This document shows, in pieces, positions 37,857-46,693 of a DNA stretch of 64,000 nucleotides. The stretch is from contig JAHYIU010000001.1 of assembly GCA_019429425.1 (NCBI GenBank), positions 1 to 64,000 of the forward strand. Reading direction: 5' to 3'. Each line of letters starts with the position of its first letter. Positions within the stretch are counted from its first letter, which is position 1. Source of the DNA: Candidatus Syntrophosphaera sp. (GTDB lineage Bacteria; Cloacimonadota; Cloacimonadia; Cloacimonadales; Cloacimonadaceae). The notes below the pieces were generated by a model. The model had not been told where the DNA came from. It searched no databases and saw only the letters and a program-made list of their open reading frames with translations. Both the position numbers and the translations under genes were made by a program.

Positions 37857-39128
37857 CTACATTTGGGGCGGATCGGCGAACTTGCCCAGGAAGAGGATGG
37901 TGCCCGAGGGCTTGTGGAGAATCATATAGACGAAGGGCTTGTCCGCCCGGAAGACAGGAATGGCCGGCGCTGACGGTCCCACGGAGGTGACGCCCATAAC
38001 CACTCCGGTGGCCGCGGCGGCTTCGGTGCCCTCTTCTTTCACTTCCACAAAGGCTTTGTGGATCACGTCCAGGATATACAGCCGCTGGCCGGGGCTGAGC
38101 TTCATTATTCCTGAAAAGTCAGCCCTGTCTGGATCAAAAGCCGCGTTCATGCCCAGGTTTTTCAGTATGTCGGACAGGCCTTCGAGGGTTAGCTGGAATT
38201 TGAATCTGGGGATCTGGACATGCACTTCCTGTCTCACGAGCTTTTCCTGCCATTCCATCAGGGAGCCGTGATTCAGGGCCATCTTCATCTGCCAGATCTC
38301 TTCCGGCAGGATGAAGAGCATGGCCAGGTCCGGCTCGGCGTAGGGAAGCTCAAGTATCTGGTATCCAGGAAGTTCCGCGTAGGCGAAGCTATCCCGGAGG
38401 GACATCATCTGGACGGGTCTGGCCGTTTCCGGAGTCCTGACCTGGGAGGAAGTGTAGAACCTGTCCGGGCGTGTTTGCTTGGGATCGAACCGCTTCAGCC
38501 AGCTGCCCTTGAAATAGATGGCGTTCACCAGCACCAAACCGTTGTTGCTGTCCCTGATGTGGCTGGGTCTGATCAGGTCCTTGATCCGCTCTTTGGTCCG
38601 TTTCTCGACCCAGGCGTTGATGAACTTCGCCGAGCCTTCGGCATCGGAAAAATCGAGCGAAAACAACTCGCTGGAATATTGGTCGCGCAGGAGTTTGAGA
38701 TAGTCTCCCAGCAGGCGATCCTGATTAGCCCGGGCTCCGAACAGCGCGTTGGCGGCGTTCAATTCCGCCTTACCCCCGGCGCCGAGGGTGTTCAGGCTCT
38801 TTTGCAGGGCGCGGAAAGCCTCATGCTGTTCTTCGGGAGGCAAAACAAAAGTCAGGGCCTGCTTGATCCCCTCCGCGGTTTCGCCCTGCGCGCCGCCCCA
38901 GGCCATAGCCAGGGCGGAGGAAATGCTGTAGGGCGAAAAGAAGAGGTTTTGGCCGGGCTGGTCCGCCTCGTGGTAGAGCTTGTAGGCAAAATCGTTGGTC
39001 TGGAATCCGGAGGGTGGTGTATCCCAAGCCCGGTCCTCCGCGGTGTCTTTTTCGGCTTTGTTGCAGGAACAGCCGATGCAGAGGCTCAGGACCGCGAGCA
39101 GGATAAGGTACCTTATCACTGTGGTCAT
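37857..39128 (-). CDS. Serpin (serine protease inhibitor), lipoprotein-like
   Basis: This 423-aa serpin has a signal peptide that ends in a possible lipobox (Cys20 preceded by Ile-Gly). It shows the family's core: NLFFSPYSISSALAMAWGGA near 60, LVLVNAIYFKGSW near 199, HKAFVEVKEEGTEAAAAT (hinge) and ADKPFVYMILH near 397. The hinge has small residues from P15 to P9, the pattern needed for loop insertion and inhibition. The loop after it is about 6 residues longer than in alpha-1-antitrypsin, so the P1 residue is uncertain. Bacterial serpins may protect the cell from host or its own secreted proteases. Confidence 0.93.
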   Translation of the reverse strand: MTTVIRYLILLAVLSLCIGCSCNKAEKDTAEDRAWDTPPSGFQTNDFAYKLYHEADQPGQNLFFSPYSISSALAMAWGGAQGETAEGIKQALTFVLPPEEQHEAFRALQKSLNTLGAGGKAELNAANALFGARANQDRLLGDYLKLLRDQYSSELFSLDFSDAEGSAKFINAWVEKRTKERIKDLIRPSHIRDSNNGLVLVNAIYFKGSWLKRFDPKQTRPDRFYTSSQVRTPETARPVQMMSLRDSFAYAELPGYQILELPYAEPDLAMLFILPEEIWQMKMALNHGSLMEWQEKLVRQEVHVQIPRFKFQLTLEGLSDILKNLGMNAAFDPDRADFSGIMKLSPGQRLYILDVIHKAFVEVKEEGTEAAAATGVVMGVTSVGPSAPAIPVFRADKPFVYMILHKPSGTILFLGKFADPPQM

Positions 39129-39209
39129 ATGTTACTCCTTGTTGGGAATGGCGCAATTCTTGGCCAGGCGGGGAACGCGTTAATGTGTTTTACGCTTCCC
39201 CGGCTTCCC

Positions 39210-41552
39210 TTATTTGATCAGCATCAGTTTCCTAATCGAACTTCCCTGCTCCGTGCTGAGGCGGGCAAAATACAATCCTGAGGGCAGGGTCTGGCCGGAA
39301 TCGTCCCTTCCTTCCCAGACCCAGGTGCTTTCCCCGGAGGGAAGTTCTCCGTCCAGCAGGGAGCGCACTTTCTGGCCTTTGGCGTTGTAGATGTCCAGGC
39401 TGGCGCGGCCGGCTTGGGGCAGGCTGAACTTCAGGCTGCAGGAGGGATTGAAGGGATTGGGCCAGCTCGAAAGCTCAAATGGTGCGGGCGCCACGGGGTC
39501 TTCAGCAGCAGTGGTGATGGTGTAGGCATAGATGGCGACGTTGTCGTTGCAAAGGAGATAGAGGTAGTTGTCGTCCCAGTCGATGTCCGTAGTGTAGGAG
39601 CATTGGGGCAGGAAGAGGTCTTCGGCGACCCAGTCATGGATTCCCGTCGCGTCACTGAAATCGTAGAAACTGACTCCCGTCTCGCGGCCGATGCATACGT
39701 AATTGCGAAAATCGAAGCCGAAATAGTCAGGCCGGACCATCAGTGTGGTGGTGGGATTGTAAAACAGGGCGGGCAGGCTGTGGCTGAAAGTCCTGACAAA
39801 AGCGAATTCCCCGGCGTTATACATGTCGGCGTAGTCCGGATGAAAGAAAGCGGGGATGAGTTCACCCAGCAGAGGGGCATTTTCTGGAAATCCACTGCAG
39901 GTATAGAGCCCGTTCCCATCATTGGCAGTGGGGCGGAGAAGATGTAGCAGGCCGTTCACGAAGGTGGGGCTCTGCACCGGCTCGGGCAGGTAAACCCCGC
40001 AGACGAGGCTGGCCTGATCGTTCAGCACGGAATACTTTGAGATGTTCGGGACAGAATTGTCAAGCTGGTAAAAGGCATTGGGCTCATCGTAATTGAAAAA
40101 GGTCGTAACATACTGGGTTAGGGGGTAGGAAGCCACCAACTGAGGGTTTTGCAGGTCGCTGAGATCATAGATCCTCTGGGTGGGCGGGTTTCCAGAACTG
40201 GAGTCAAACAACGCCAGCATGAGGTCGCCGCAGATGTCGAAGCGCACGGAAAGTCCATCCCAGAGGGTGAAGGCGTAGTGAGGGTTTTGGGGGTCGGAGA
40301 CGTCAAAACAGGCCACTCCGCCGCGGAAAGAGGACCTCAGGATGTAAGAACCGTAGTTGCGGCCGTGGCCGGATGTGAGGTTGAAGCGGTAGCATCTGCC
40401 ACTGAAGGACAGATTGCCGCTGTTGTCCAAACCCAGGCAGAGACAGCCTTGGTTCATGTTGCAATGGAAGAGGAAAGTGCCCTGGGGGGTCATTCTTTCC
40501 ACCCCGCCCGTGGGGTAGCCCAGGCCGGAAGGATAGTTGGTTGTGCTGGCCAGGACAGGGTTGGCGGGCTCGGTCAGGTTGTAGATGTAGAAGCGGGTGA
40601 GGTCTTCGGCAACTTCGTAATTGGCCCCAACCAACCAGCCGCTGGCATAAACCCCTCGCGCGGAAAATGGCTGTTCAACCATGGACAGCAATTCCCAGTT
40701 GAAGAGGTTTGCGGTGTCCCAGATCCTGATCCCTTCGCCGCATTGGGTGGCTACAAAACTGTCCCGGACGTCGAAAATGAGGGGGAAAGTGTTGACGGTA
40801 TAGTGCGGCAGGCTGAGATAGCCCAGGAAATTGAGGCCGGAGGAGGGATCGACGTCGAAGAGGTGGAACTGGCTGGAATTGTAAGGCCGGGAGATGACAT
40901 ACTGGCCCCGGATCACCTCAAAATGGTAGTGGCCGGGATAAGTGCCCACTATGCTGAGGGTTACGGGGTCTATCTGGACGAGGTTATGCAGACCACCATA
41001 GTATTCGTCATTAGCCAGCAGGGCGTCGCCAACGATATGCAGGTTGCCGTATTTGATCTCCTCCTCCCCCACGGGCATAAGTCCCGCGGCCTGGGGATGC
41101 AGCGGATCGGAAATGTCCACTTTGTAAAGGGCCCCCATATCCGGCTGGACTTCGCTCATAAAGCCATATCCCACAGCCAGAAAGAGGTAATCCTGCCAGG
41201 CGACCATTTCATGCACACTGCCCTGCACGCCGTAATTGGCGACCTCGGTGAAGGTATTCGCGAGGCTGTCCCAAATGCTGACCTGGAAGCCGTAACTGTT
41301 TGGCAGATAGACATATGGATAGCGGATCACGGCTTCGCGGCGGGTGGCCATGTCGTGGGAAGTGAAGGCAAAGCGGGAAACTTCCTGCAACTGCAGCTCG
41401 GTCTTATTGGCAGATAGCAAAGCGCAACCGAGAAGCAGAAACAGGGTAATGCCAATCGAAACCTTCAGACCGGATGCCACAAGACGCGTTCCATATTGCC
41501 GCAAAGCGATGTCTTTCAGTATCTTATTCGCCCTGACTGGATTCCCTGGCAT
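39210..41552 (-). CDS. Secreted repeat protein with FlgD-like sorting domain
   Basis: This protein of about 780 aa has a hydrophobic segment (GITLFLLLGCALLSA). A long series of beta-rich blocks follows with motifs such as FDVSDPQNPHYAF and VDISDPLHPQAAG, which resemble LVIVD/beta-propeller repeats. The C-terminal domain has SWPNPFNPSCSLKF, YNAKGQKVR, WEGRDDSGQTLPSGLYFA and LMLIK, as in the M1 peptidase. The start is uncertain: ATG 41552, with GAGGG 8 nt upstream, overlaps the MORN-like gene by 29 nt. GTG 41480, just before the signal segment, and ATG 41600 are alternatives. Likely a surface protein; function unknown. Confidence 0.75.
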   Translation of the reverse strand: MPGNPVRANKILKDIALRQYGTRLVASGLKVSIGITLFLLLGCALLSANKTELQLQEVSRFAFTSHDMATRREAVIRYPYVYLPNSYGFQVSIWDSLANTFTEVANYGVQGSVHEMVAWQDYLFLAVGYGFMSEVQPDMGALYKVDISDPLHPQAAGLMPVGEEEIKYGNLHIVGDALLANDEYYGGLHNLVQIDPVTLSIVGTYPGHYHFEVIRGQYVISRPYNSSQFHLFDVDPSSGLNFLGYLSLPHYTVNTFPLIFDVRDSFVATQCGEGIRIWDTANLFNWELLSMVEQPFSARGVYASGWLVGANYEVAEDLTRFYIYNLTEPANPVLASTTNYPSGLGYPTGGVERMTPQGTFLFHCNMNQGCLCLGLDNSGNLSFSGRCYRFNLTSGHGRNYGSYILRSSFRGGVACFDVSDPQNPHYAFTLWDGLSVRFDICGDLMLALFDSSSGNPPTQRIYDLSDLQNPQLVASYPLTQYVTTFFNYDEPNAFYQLDNSVPNISKYSVLNDQASLVCGVYLPEPVQSPTFVNGLLHLLRPTANDGNGLYTCSGFPENAPLLGELIPAFFHPDYADMYNAGEFAFVRTFSHSLPALFYNPTTTLMVRPDYFGFDFRNYVCIGRETGVSFYDFSDATGIHDWVAEDLFLPQCSYTTDIDWDDNYLYLLCNDNVAIYAYTITTAAEDPVAPAPFELSSWPNPFNPSCSLKFSLPQAGRASLDIYNAKGQKVRSLLDGELPSGESTWVWEGRDDSGQTLPSGLYFARLSTEQGSSIRKLMLIK

Positions 41553-42105
41553 CGCCATCGCCCTCAGAATCCGCGCCTTCGGTGAGGCGCCGGGTTTCAT
41601 CGTCCGAAACGTAATCCCCCGCGTAACCTGTTTGGTTGATCACCATGTCGTAGATGACGCCGCCGTGGCGGTACCAGCCCAGAAATCTGCCGTTCAGCCT
41701 GCCCTGGCGGTAATTGGCACTCATCTGCGGGGAGCCGTCAGGATACCAGAGATACATGGGGCCGTGCTGGAGTCCTTTATAGAGGCTGAGCAGGCGGGCC
41801 AGCCTCTTGTTCTCAAAGCGTTCATAAGCTATTCCCGTGAAAGGAGTTCCATCTTTCATATAGACCTCTTCTTTCTGGTTAAGTTCGCTCAATGGCACCG
41901 CGGCCTGGGGCAATTTAAAGGTCTTCACCAAGTCATACTCCGCCTGATTGCTCTGGGCGGCCAGTAGCCCGATTCTGGCGACAAAGATCAGGCTGAAGAT
42001 CAGGCCCGGCAAGAGGTTCAGCCTTGATCGACTAGTCCTGGCTGCCTTTGGAGTTGGGGTAGTGTCGGCTATTACGTCAAACATTTTTATCTCCATGTTG
42101 GTCAT
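41524..42105 (-). CDS. MORN/YwqK-like membrane-anchored protein
   Basis: This 193-aa protein has an N-terminal membrane anchor at about residues 32-50. A short MORN-like/YwqK antitoxin-like repeat region at about 85-160 follows, with KDGTPFTGIAYERF and GLQHGPMYLWYPDGSPQMSANYRQGRLNG. The C-terminal tail is acidic. Repeats of this type appear in many secreted or exported proteins and rarely tell function. It overlaps the downstream repeat-protein gene and is likely co-transcribed. I cannot name a substrate. Confidence 0.6.
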   Translation of the reverse strand: MTNMEIKMFDVIADTTPTPKAARTSRSRLNLLPGLIFSLIFVARIGLLAAQSNQAEYDLVKTFKLPQAAVPLSELNQKEEVYMKDGTPFTGIAYERFENKRLARLLSLYKGLQHGPMYLWYPDGSPQMSANYRQGRLNGRFLGWYRHGGVIYDMVINQTGYAGDYVSDDETRRLTEGADSEGDGDARESSQGE

Positions 42106-42196
42106 AAATTACATCCATGTATATACAGGATAAGGCAAAAGCCTGCACTGGCAATAGCTTTGGGTGCCTGTTCGGGAGAGGTGGAAACGTTCAAGC

Positions 42197-42898
42197 TTAA
42201 AACTTCACTTCCCCAGGGCCTTCGATCCGCTTGATCTCGCCGCCGGCATTGATATCGCGGCAGGGACCGGGTTCGATCTCAGCGCTGTCCGTGTAGCCGC
42301 GAACTTCCCAATAACCGGAAACGTATAGCTCCATTAGTTCGATCTTGACGACCGATTTGGCGGATTTATAGCCCCAGAGATAAGGAATGAAGGCACGCAC
42401 GGGGCCGCCGTAATCCTCGTCCAGGAATTCGCCGTCAAAGCTGTGCGCCAGCAGGGATTTTTCCAGCAAGGCTATTTCCACCGGGATGGAGGTGTCGTAG
42501 ACCAGGCCCACGGACCAGAACCGTATGTATTTGCAACTGGGCAACATACCAACTTCCCGAAGGAGGGCGGAAAGGGAGACGCCTTTCCACAGGCCTTGCA
42601 CAGACCAGCGGGTCACGGAGGTCAGACGGCTGTCGACCTCGGCCTGCGGCAATGCTATAAGTTCTTTCCAGGTCAAGGTTTGCGGATGTTCGCAGGCGCC
42701 CGTGACCTCGATCTTCCAGTTTTCCCGATCAAGTTTCCCGGGATGTCCCTCCGCCCAAAAGATGGGCGTGTTCATGGCAGCGAGCTTGCTCACTTTGTCT
42801 CCTTTTTCTTCTTGTGATTTGGGTGAATCGGCCTGGCCCGTGCAGGCTTGGAACAGGACCAGCAGGACCAGCAGGATGAATATCCTTCCCGACATCAA
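42197..42898 (-). CDS. Lipoprotein with molybdopterin oxidoreductase domain lacking the Mo-ligand cysteine
   Basis: This 233-aa protein has a signal peptide ending FQAC (Cys19), a likely lipid anchor. The rest is a sulfite-oxidase/YedY-type Moco domain (WKIEVTG, LTWKELIALP, RWSVQGLWKGVSLSALL, GGPVRAFIPYLWGYKSAKSV). The position normally occupied by the molybdenum-coordinating cysteine (CVTRWS in relatives) is Ser94 (SVTRWS). It may have lost catalysis or bind a different ligand. It overlaps nnr as ATGA. A maturation gene for molybdopterin was not seen nearby. Confidence 0.8.
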   Translation of the reverse strand: MMSGRIFILLVLLVLFQACTGQADSPKSQEEKGDKVSKLAAMNTPIFWAEGHPGKLDRENWKIEVTGACEHPQTLTWKELIALPQAEVDSRLTSVTRWSVQGLWKGVSLSALLREVGMLPSCKYIRFWSVGLVYDTSIPVEIALLEKSLLAHSFDGEFLDEDYGGPVRAFIPYLWGYKSAKSVVKIELMELYVSGYWEVRGYTDSAEIEPGPCRDINAGGEIKRIEGPGEVKF

Positions 42899-44424
42899 TC
42901 CTCTCGATTTTCTTTCACGAACAGGTTGTCGATGATGTCCGTGGGCAGAATGGACGCCGTATCTGTTTCTTCCGCAAGCAGTTCAGCGGTGTGACCCAGC
43001 AGGTATGAGGCGTTGATGGCGGCGTCCGGGATCTCCAGGCCCTGGGCTAAAAACGAGGCTATGATGCCAGCCAGGACGTCTCCGCTGCCCCCTGTGGCCA
43101 GTCCGTCGTTACCGGAGATGTTGACCCAGGTGAAGTCCGCATCGTGGTAGATGCTGAAATGGCTCTTCAGCAACACCCGGGCCTGGTGCTGGTCCACGAA
43201 TTTCCGCAAGGGCGAAAGGCAGTCCTGTTCCAGCAAATCCTTGTCGATGCCCGCAAGTCGGGCGAACTCGCCCCAATGCGGCGTCAGCAGGACATTCGGA
43301 CGGGAAACGAATTTCAGCAGCGCCGGGTTTTCCGATATCAGGTTGAGGCCGTCCGCATCCACCACCAGAGGCACTTTCACGTTCTTGAGCACCGTTTCCA
43401 GCAGCTTGAGGGCATAATCGTCGCGACCCAGTCCGGGGCCGATCAGGACGGATGAGGCGTCGGAAAGCAGGTGCAGCAAGGTTTTGGTGTCTGGCAATCC
43501 GGTCTTGGAATTTTCCGGAATGGCCAGGGACAAGGCTTCGGTGAGTTTGAGCGCGTAAACCGCCATCAGTTCGATCCGGTGGAGGACGTAGACGTAGCCG
43601 CAGCCTGCACGAAGAGCTGCCTGGGCTGCCATGACGGATGCTCCGGTGTAGCCGGGAATCCCGCCAAAGACATAGACCTTGCCAAAATCGTTCTTGTGAA
43701 AGTGGGAATGGCGCATGGGGGGCATGAAATCGTCTTCAGTGAAGAGTTTGACGCAGTCCAGTTCTCGGTAATAGGAATTGGGGATGCCTATGTTGACAAG
43801 ATGCAGTTGGCCGCAAACCTCTTTGCCAAGACCCAGGATATGGCCCTGCTTGAGGCTTTCGACGCAGAGCGTGGCATCGGCGTAAATGGAATTCCCGCAA
43901 TAACCTGTGTCCGCGTTCAGACCGGAGGGGATGTCCACCGCCACGGTGAACTCCGCGTAGGAATTGACCAGGCAGAAAAGCTCATCCAGCCAGGGTTCCA
44001 ACTTTCCTTTGAAACCGATGCCAAAAACCGCGTCTACAACCAGAGTGCTGGCTGTGAGCAGTTCCAGGGCCAGAGGCAGGTCTTCGTCACAGGCGATGTT
44101 CAGGATGGGAATGTCCAGGGCGCGGCACAGTTCCAGGTTGGCCTTGGTTTCAGTGCTGAGGGGGCCTTTGCCGATTCTCAGGATTCCCACCTCGCAACCT
44201 GCCTCATGCAGCCAGCGCGCGATCACTGCCCCGTCGCCGCCGTTGTTTCCGCTGCCGCAGAGAACACAAACACCACCATGCAGATGCTGGCGATATGAAT
44301 TAAAGATGGTTTCGACGCAGGCCCTGCCGGCATTTTCCATCAGGAGGCGGGCTGGAAGGCCGAACTCCTCTATGGTGCGCCGGTCCAGGGCTTTCATTTG
44401 GGCTGAACTGAGCAGGTTATGCAT
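42895..44424 (-). CDS. nnr: Bifunctional NAD(P)H-hydrate epimerase/dehydratase
   Basis: This 509-aa repair enzyme fuses the YjeF_N epimerase (1-215: MENAGRACVE, CGSGNNGGDGAVIAR, VDAVFGIGFKG, VDIPSGLNAD) and the ADP/ATP-dependent (S)-NAD(P)H-hydrate dehydratase (225-500: GGIPGYTGASVMAAQAALRAG, GPGLGRDD, VDADGLN, TPHWGEFARL, GSGDVLAGI). Both halves look intact. It repairs damaged nicotinamide cofactors. It lies between the histidine kinase gene (9 nt) and the Moco lipoprotein gene (4-nt overlap). Confidence 0.93.
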   Translation of the reverse strand: MHNLLSSAQMKALDRRTIEEFGLPARLLMENAGRACVETIFNSYRQHLHGGVCVLCGSGNNGGDGAVIARWLHEAGCEVGILRIGKGPLSTETKANLELCRALDIPILNIACDEDLPLALELLTASTLVVDAVFGIGFKGKLEPWLDELFCLVNSYAEFTVAVDIPSGLNADTGYCGNSIYADATLCVESLKQGHILGLGKEVCGQLHLVNIGIPNSYYRELDCVKLFTEDDFMPPMRHSHFHKNDFGKVYVFGGIPGYTGASVMAAQAALRAGCGYVYVLHRIELMAVYALKLTEALSLAIPENSKTGLPDTKTLLHLLSDASSVLIGPGLGRDDYALKLLETVLKNVKVPLVVDADGLNLISENPALLKFVSRPNVLLTPHWGEFARLAGIDKDLLEQDCLSPLRKFVDQHQARVLLKSHFSIYHDADFTWVNISGNDGLATGGSGDVLAGIIASFLAQGLEIPDAAINASYLLGHTAELLAEETDTASILPTDIIDNLFVKENRED

Positions 44425-44433
44425 TGTTTCCTC

Positions 44434-45981
44434 CTATTTGGCGTGGTCGGTATGGAGTTTTATCTCGAAGGTGGTGCCTTCGTTGATCGTGCTGGCCAGG
44501 ACACGGATATGGCCATGGTGGTATTCTTCGATGATGCGTTTGGCCAGACTGAGCCCGAGTCCCCAGCCCCGGGTCTTGGTGGTGACCCCGGGATCGAAGA
44601 TCTTTTTCCAGCGGGAATGAGGAATGCCCTTACCCTCGTCGCGGATGTGCAGAAAGACGTGTTTAGCGTTGTGGGTGGCGGTTATCACTATGTTCCCTCC
44701 CTTGCCGGACATGGCGTCAACGCAGTTCTTGATCAGGTTTTCCAGCGTCCATTTGAAGAGTTCCGCGTCCAGCATGACCATGATACCTTCGATCTTGGAG
44801 ATCAGATGGATCTCGATGCGGGAGCTCAGATGCGGCATGCGGTCGTGGAAATAGGACACTGTTTCTTCCAGGATCCTGTGCAGTTCGAGGGGTTTGAGCT
44901 TGGTCTGCGAGCCAACTTTGCCGAAGCGCGAGGAGATTATCTTGAGTTGCTCCAGGTCGGTGGTCATGTAGTCGAGGATCTTGTTCATATCCGGACGGCA
45001 TGAGCCTTCCGGCGGAGTTTCCCGCAGCAGGTCGAGCCAGCCCATCATGGATGTGATCGGAGTGCCGAATTGATGCGCGGTTTCCTTGGCAAGACCGATC
45101 CAGAGGGTGTCCTTTTCCGTACGGTGCAAAAGCAAGAGGCCATAGCTGCTGAAGCCGATCAAAAGAATTGCCAGTGCCAGTTCCAGGATCACGAAATAGC
45201 GGATGCGGGAAAGGGATTTGGGCGCGCTGAAGTAGATGTAGCCAAGGTTGTCGGCCTCATTGCCGAGCGGCATTTCATCCATTCCCAGGATCCTTTCCCG
45301 CAGGACAGCGCGCTCCTCGGAGCTGATCTGAGCCCAGGTCTCAGCTTCAGGAATGCCCACATTGCGCCAGTAGAGCGGAGTTTTATGTCTGTCGGTAACC
45401 ACCAGGGAATAGTCGATCTGCTTGATGAATTCCTGCAGAGAGGTGGGGCGGGCGTAATAGACAAAGTTGGTGATCTCATCTTCGTAGCTTATCTCGGTGC
45501 AGTTCATCAAAGGCAGGAAGGCCTTCAATTTCCGCTGGGATTCCTCGCAGAGGTCGACGAAGCTGCTATCCGGGGAGACCCCAACCTGGTTCCAGAACAG
45601 CGGTTCGAGATTGGCGTCCGTGATGATGATGGGGATGGGGTTGTTGGGCATGAACTCGAAAAGGATGTAGGAACTGATCGCCTCCTCGTAATTGGGCTGC
45701 TGGGCGGATTCAAAGTGCTTGGAGCTCAATTCGCCGAGGGTTTGGGCGTATTTTTCGGACTGACGCAGATAGGCATCCGTGTAGGCAATGTATTTGGCAA
45801 AGATGCGGGGCACGTGTTCCTGCTCGCGTTTGGCGTTTTGGATCAGGATCTGGGTGTAGACGGCAAAGGCGGCAAAGATCAGCACACTGCTGAAGATCAG
45901 GTAGAGGCGCAGGGATTTGAAATAGTCAGTCTTTTTTCGCGAGATCCCAGACGGCGTCAAGTTCTTCGAGGCTTGCTTCAT
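44434..45981 (-). CDS. Sensor histidine kinase, orphan
   Basis: This is a 515-aa protein starting at ATG 45981 with ACGGAG upstream. The frame extends to 46161, but that part overlaps mazG and reads like non-coding shadow sequence. Membrane helices lie at about 24-44 and 262-285 and enclose a sensor domain of about 215 residues. The HisKA motif ETAHQFGTPIT places the phosphorylated H at 303. The HATPase domain follows, with ENLIKNCVDA, RDEGKGIPHSRW and GWGLGLSLAKRIIEEY. It overlaps the mazG end by 56 nt. No response regulator gene lies beside it, so its target is unknown. Confidence 0.87.
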   Translation of the reverse strand: MKQASKNLTPSGISRKKTDYFKSLRLYLIFSSVLIFAAFAVYTQILIQNAKREQEHVPRIFAKYIAYTDAYLRQSEKYAQTLGELSSKHFESAQQPNYEEAISSYILFEFMPNNPIPIIITDANLEPLFWNQVGVSPDSSFVDLCEESQRKLKAFLPLMNCTEISYEDEITNFVYYARPTSLQEFIKQIDYSLVVTDRHKTPLYWRNVGIPEAETWAQISSEERAVLRERILGMDEMPLGNEADNLGYIYFSAPKSLSRIRYFVILELALAILLIGFSSYGLLLLHRTEKDTLWIGLAKETAHQFGTPITSMMGWLDLLRETPPEGSCRPDMNKILDYMTTDLEQLKIISSRFGKVGSQTKLKPLELHRILEETVSYFHDRMPHLSSRIEIHLISKIEGIMVMLDAELFKWTLENLIKNCVDAMSGKGGNIVITATHNAKHVFLHIRDEGKGIPHSRWKKIFDPGVTTKTRGWGLGLSLAKRIIEEYHHGHIRVLASTINEGTTFEIKLHTDHAK

Positions 45982-46693
45982 GGATGTCGGCTCCGTTTTT
46001 GCGGTAGTGTTCTTCGATGTAGTTGAATCTTTTATGGAATTTGCGGGCTGTTTCCTTGAGCGCGCTTTCCGCGTCGATATGGAGTTTGCGGGCCAGGTTG
46101 ACAATAGTGAATAGCAGGTCTCCCAGTTCCTCGCGGATCTGCAGAATGTCCTCGGAGTCAAGGGCTTCGCGCAATTCAGCCTCTTCTTCGTTCAGCTTGG
46201 CCAGGATGGGTGTGATGTTGGGCCAATCAAAACCTACCGAGGCGGCCTTTTCCTGGGTCCGCTGAGCGTAGATCAGGGCCGGCAGGGAGCGCGGAATACC
46301 CTCCAAAACGCTTTGGCGCTTGGTCTTTTCCTGTTTCTTGAGGCGTTCCCAGTTCAGCTTCACCGCGTCAGCGTCCGCAACATCCAGATCTCCAAAGACA
46401 TGCGGATGCCGGCGGACGAGTTTCTGGGCAATGCCGCGGAGGACGTCGGCGATGTCGAAACGGCCTTCCTCAGAGGCGATCTGGGCTTGGAAGACCACAT
46501 GCAGCATGAGGTCCCCCAGTTCCTCCATCAAAGCAGCGCCATCCCCGTCCTCGATCGCTTCCACGGCTTCGTGCAGCTCTTCGATGAAGTTCGGCACCAG
46601 GCTTTGGGAGGTTTGTTTCACATCCCAAGGGCAGCCGGAAACGGGATCGCGCAGTTGCGCTATTATATCCACGAGTTTTTGAAACTCTGTCAT
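45926..46693 (-). CDS. mazG: Nucleoside triphosphate pyrophosphohydrolase MazG
   Basis: This 255-aa protein has two MazG domains. The first (1-110) carries CPWDVKQTSQSLVPNFIEELHEAVEAI with the EExxE metal site, EELGDLMLHVVF and RHPHVFGD. The second starts near 165 (LNEEEAELREAL) and has EELGDLLFTIVNLAR. It hydrolyses (d)NTPs to the monophosphate and PPi, cleansing the pool or lowering (p)ppGpp. It overlaps the O-antigen ligase gene by ATGA upstream and the histidine kinase gene downstream by 56 nt. Confidence 0.95.
   Translation of the reverse strand: MTEFQKLVDIIAQLRDPVSGCPWDVKQTSQSLVPNFIEELHEAVEAIEDGDGAALMEELGDLMLHVVFQAQIASEEGRFDIADVLRGIAQKLVRRHPHVFGDLDVADADAVKLNWERLKKQEKTKRQSVLEGIPRSLPALIYAQRTQEKAASVGFDWPNITPILAKLNEEEAELREALDSEDILQIREELGDLLFTIVNLARKLHIDAESALKETARKFHKRFNYIEEHYRKNGADIHEASLEELDAVWDLAKKD

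Noticed and set aside
45982-46161. Upstream extension of the histidine kinase
   Set aside because: Extension reads through mazG in another frame with low-complexity basic residues; ATG 45981 has a ribosome-binding site.
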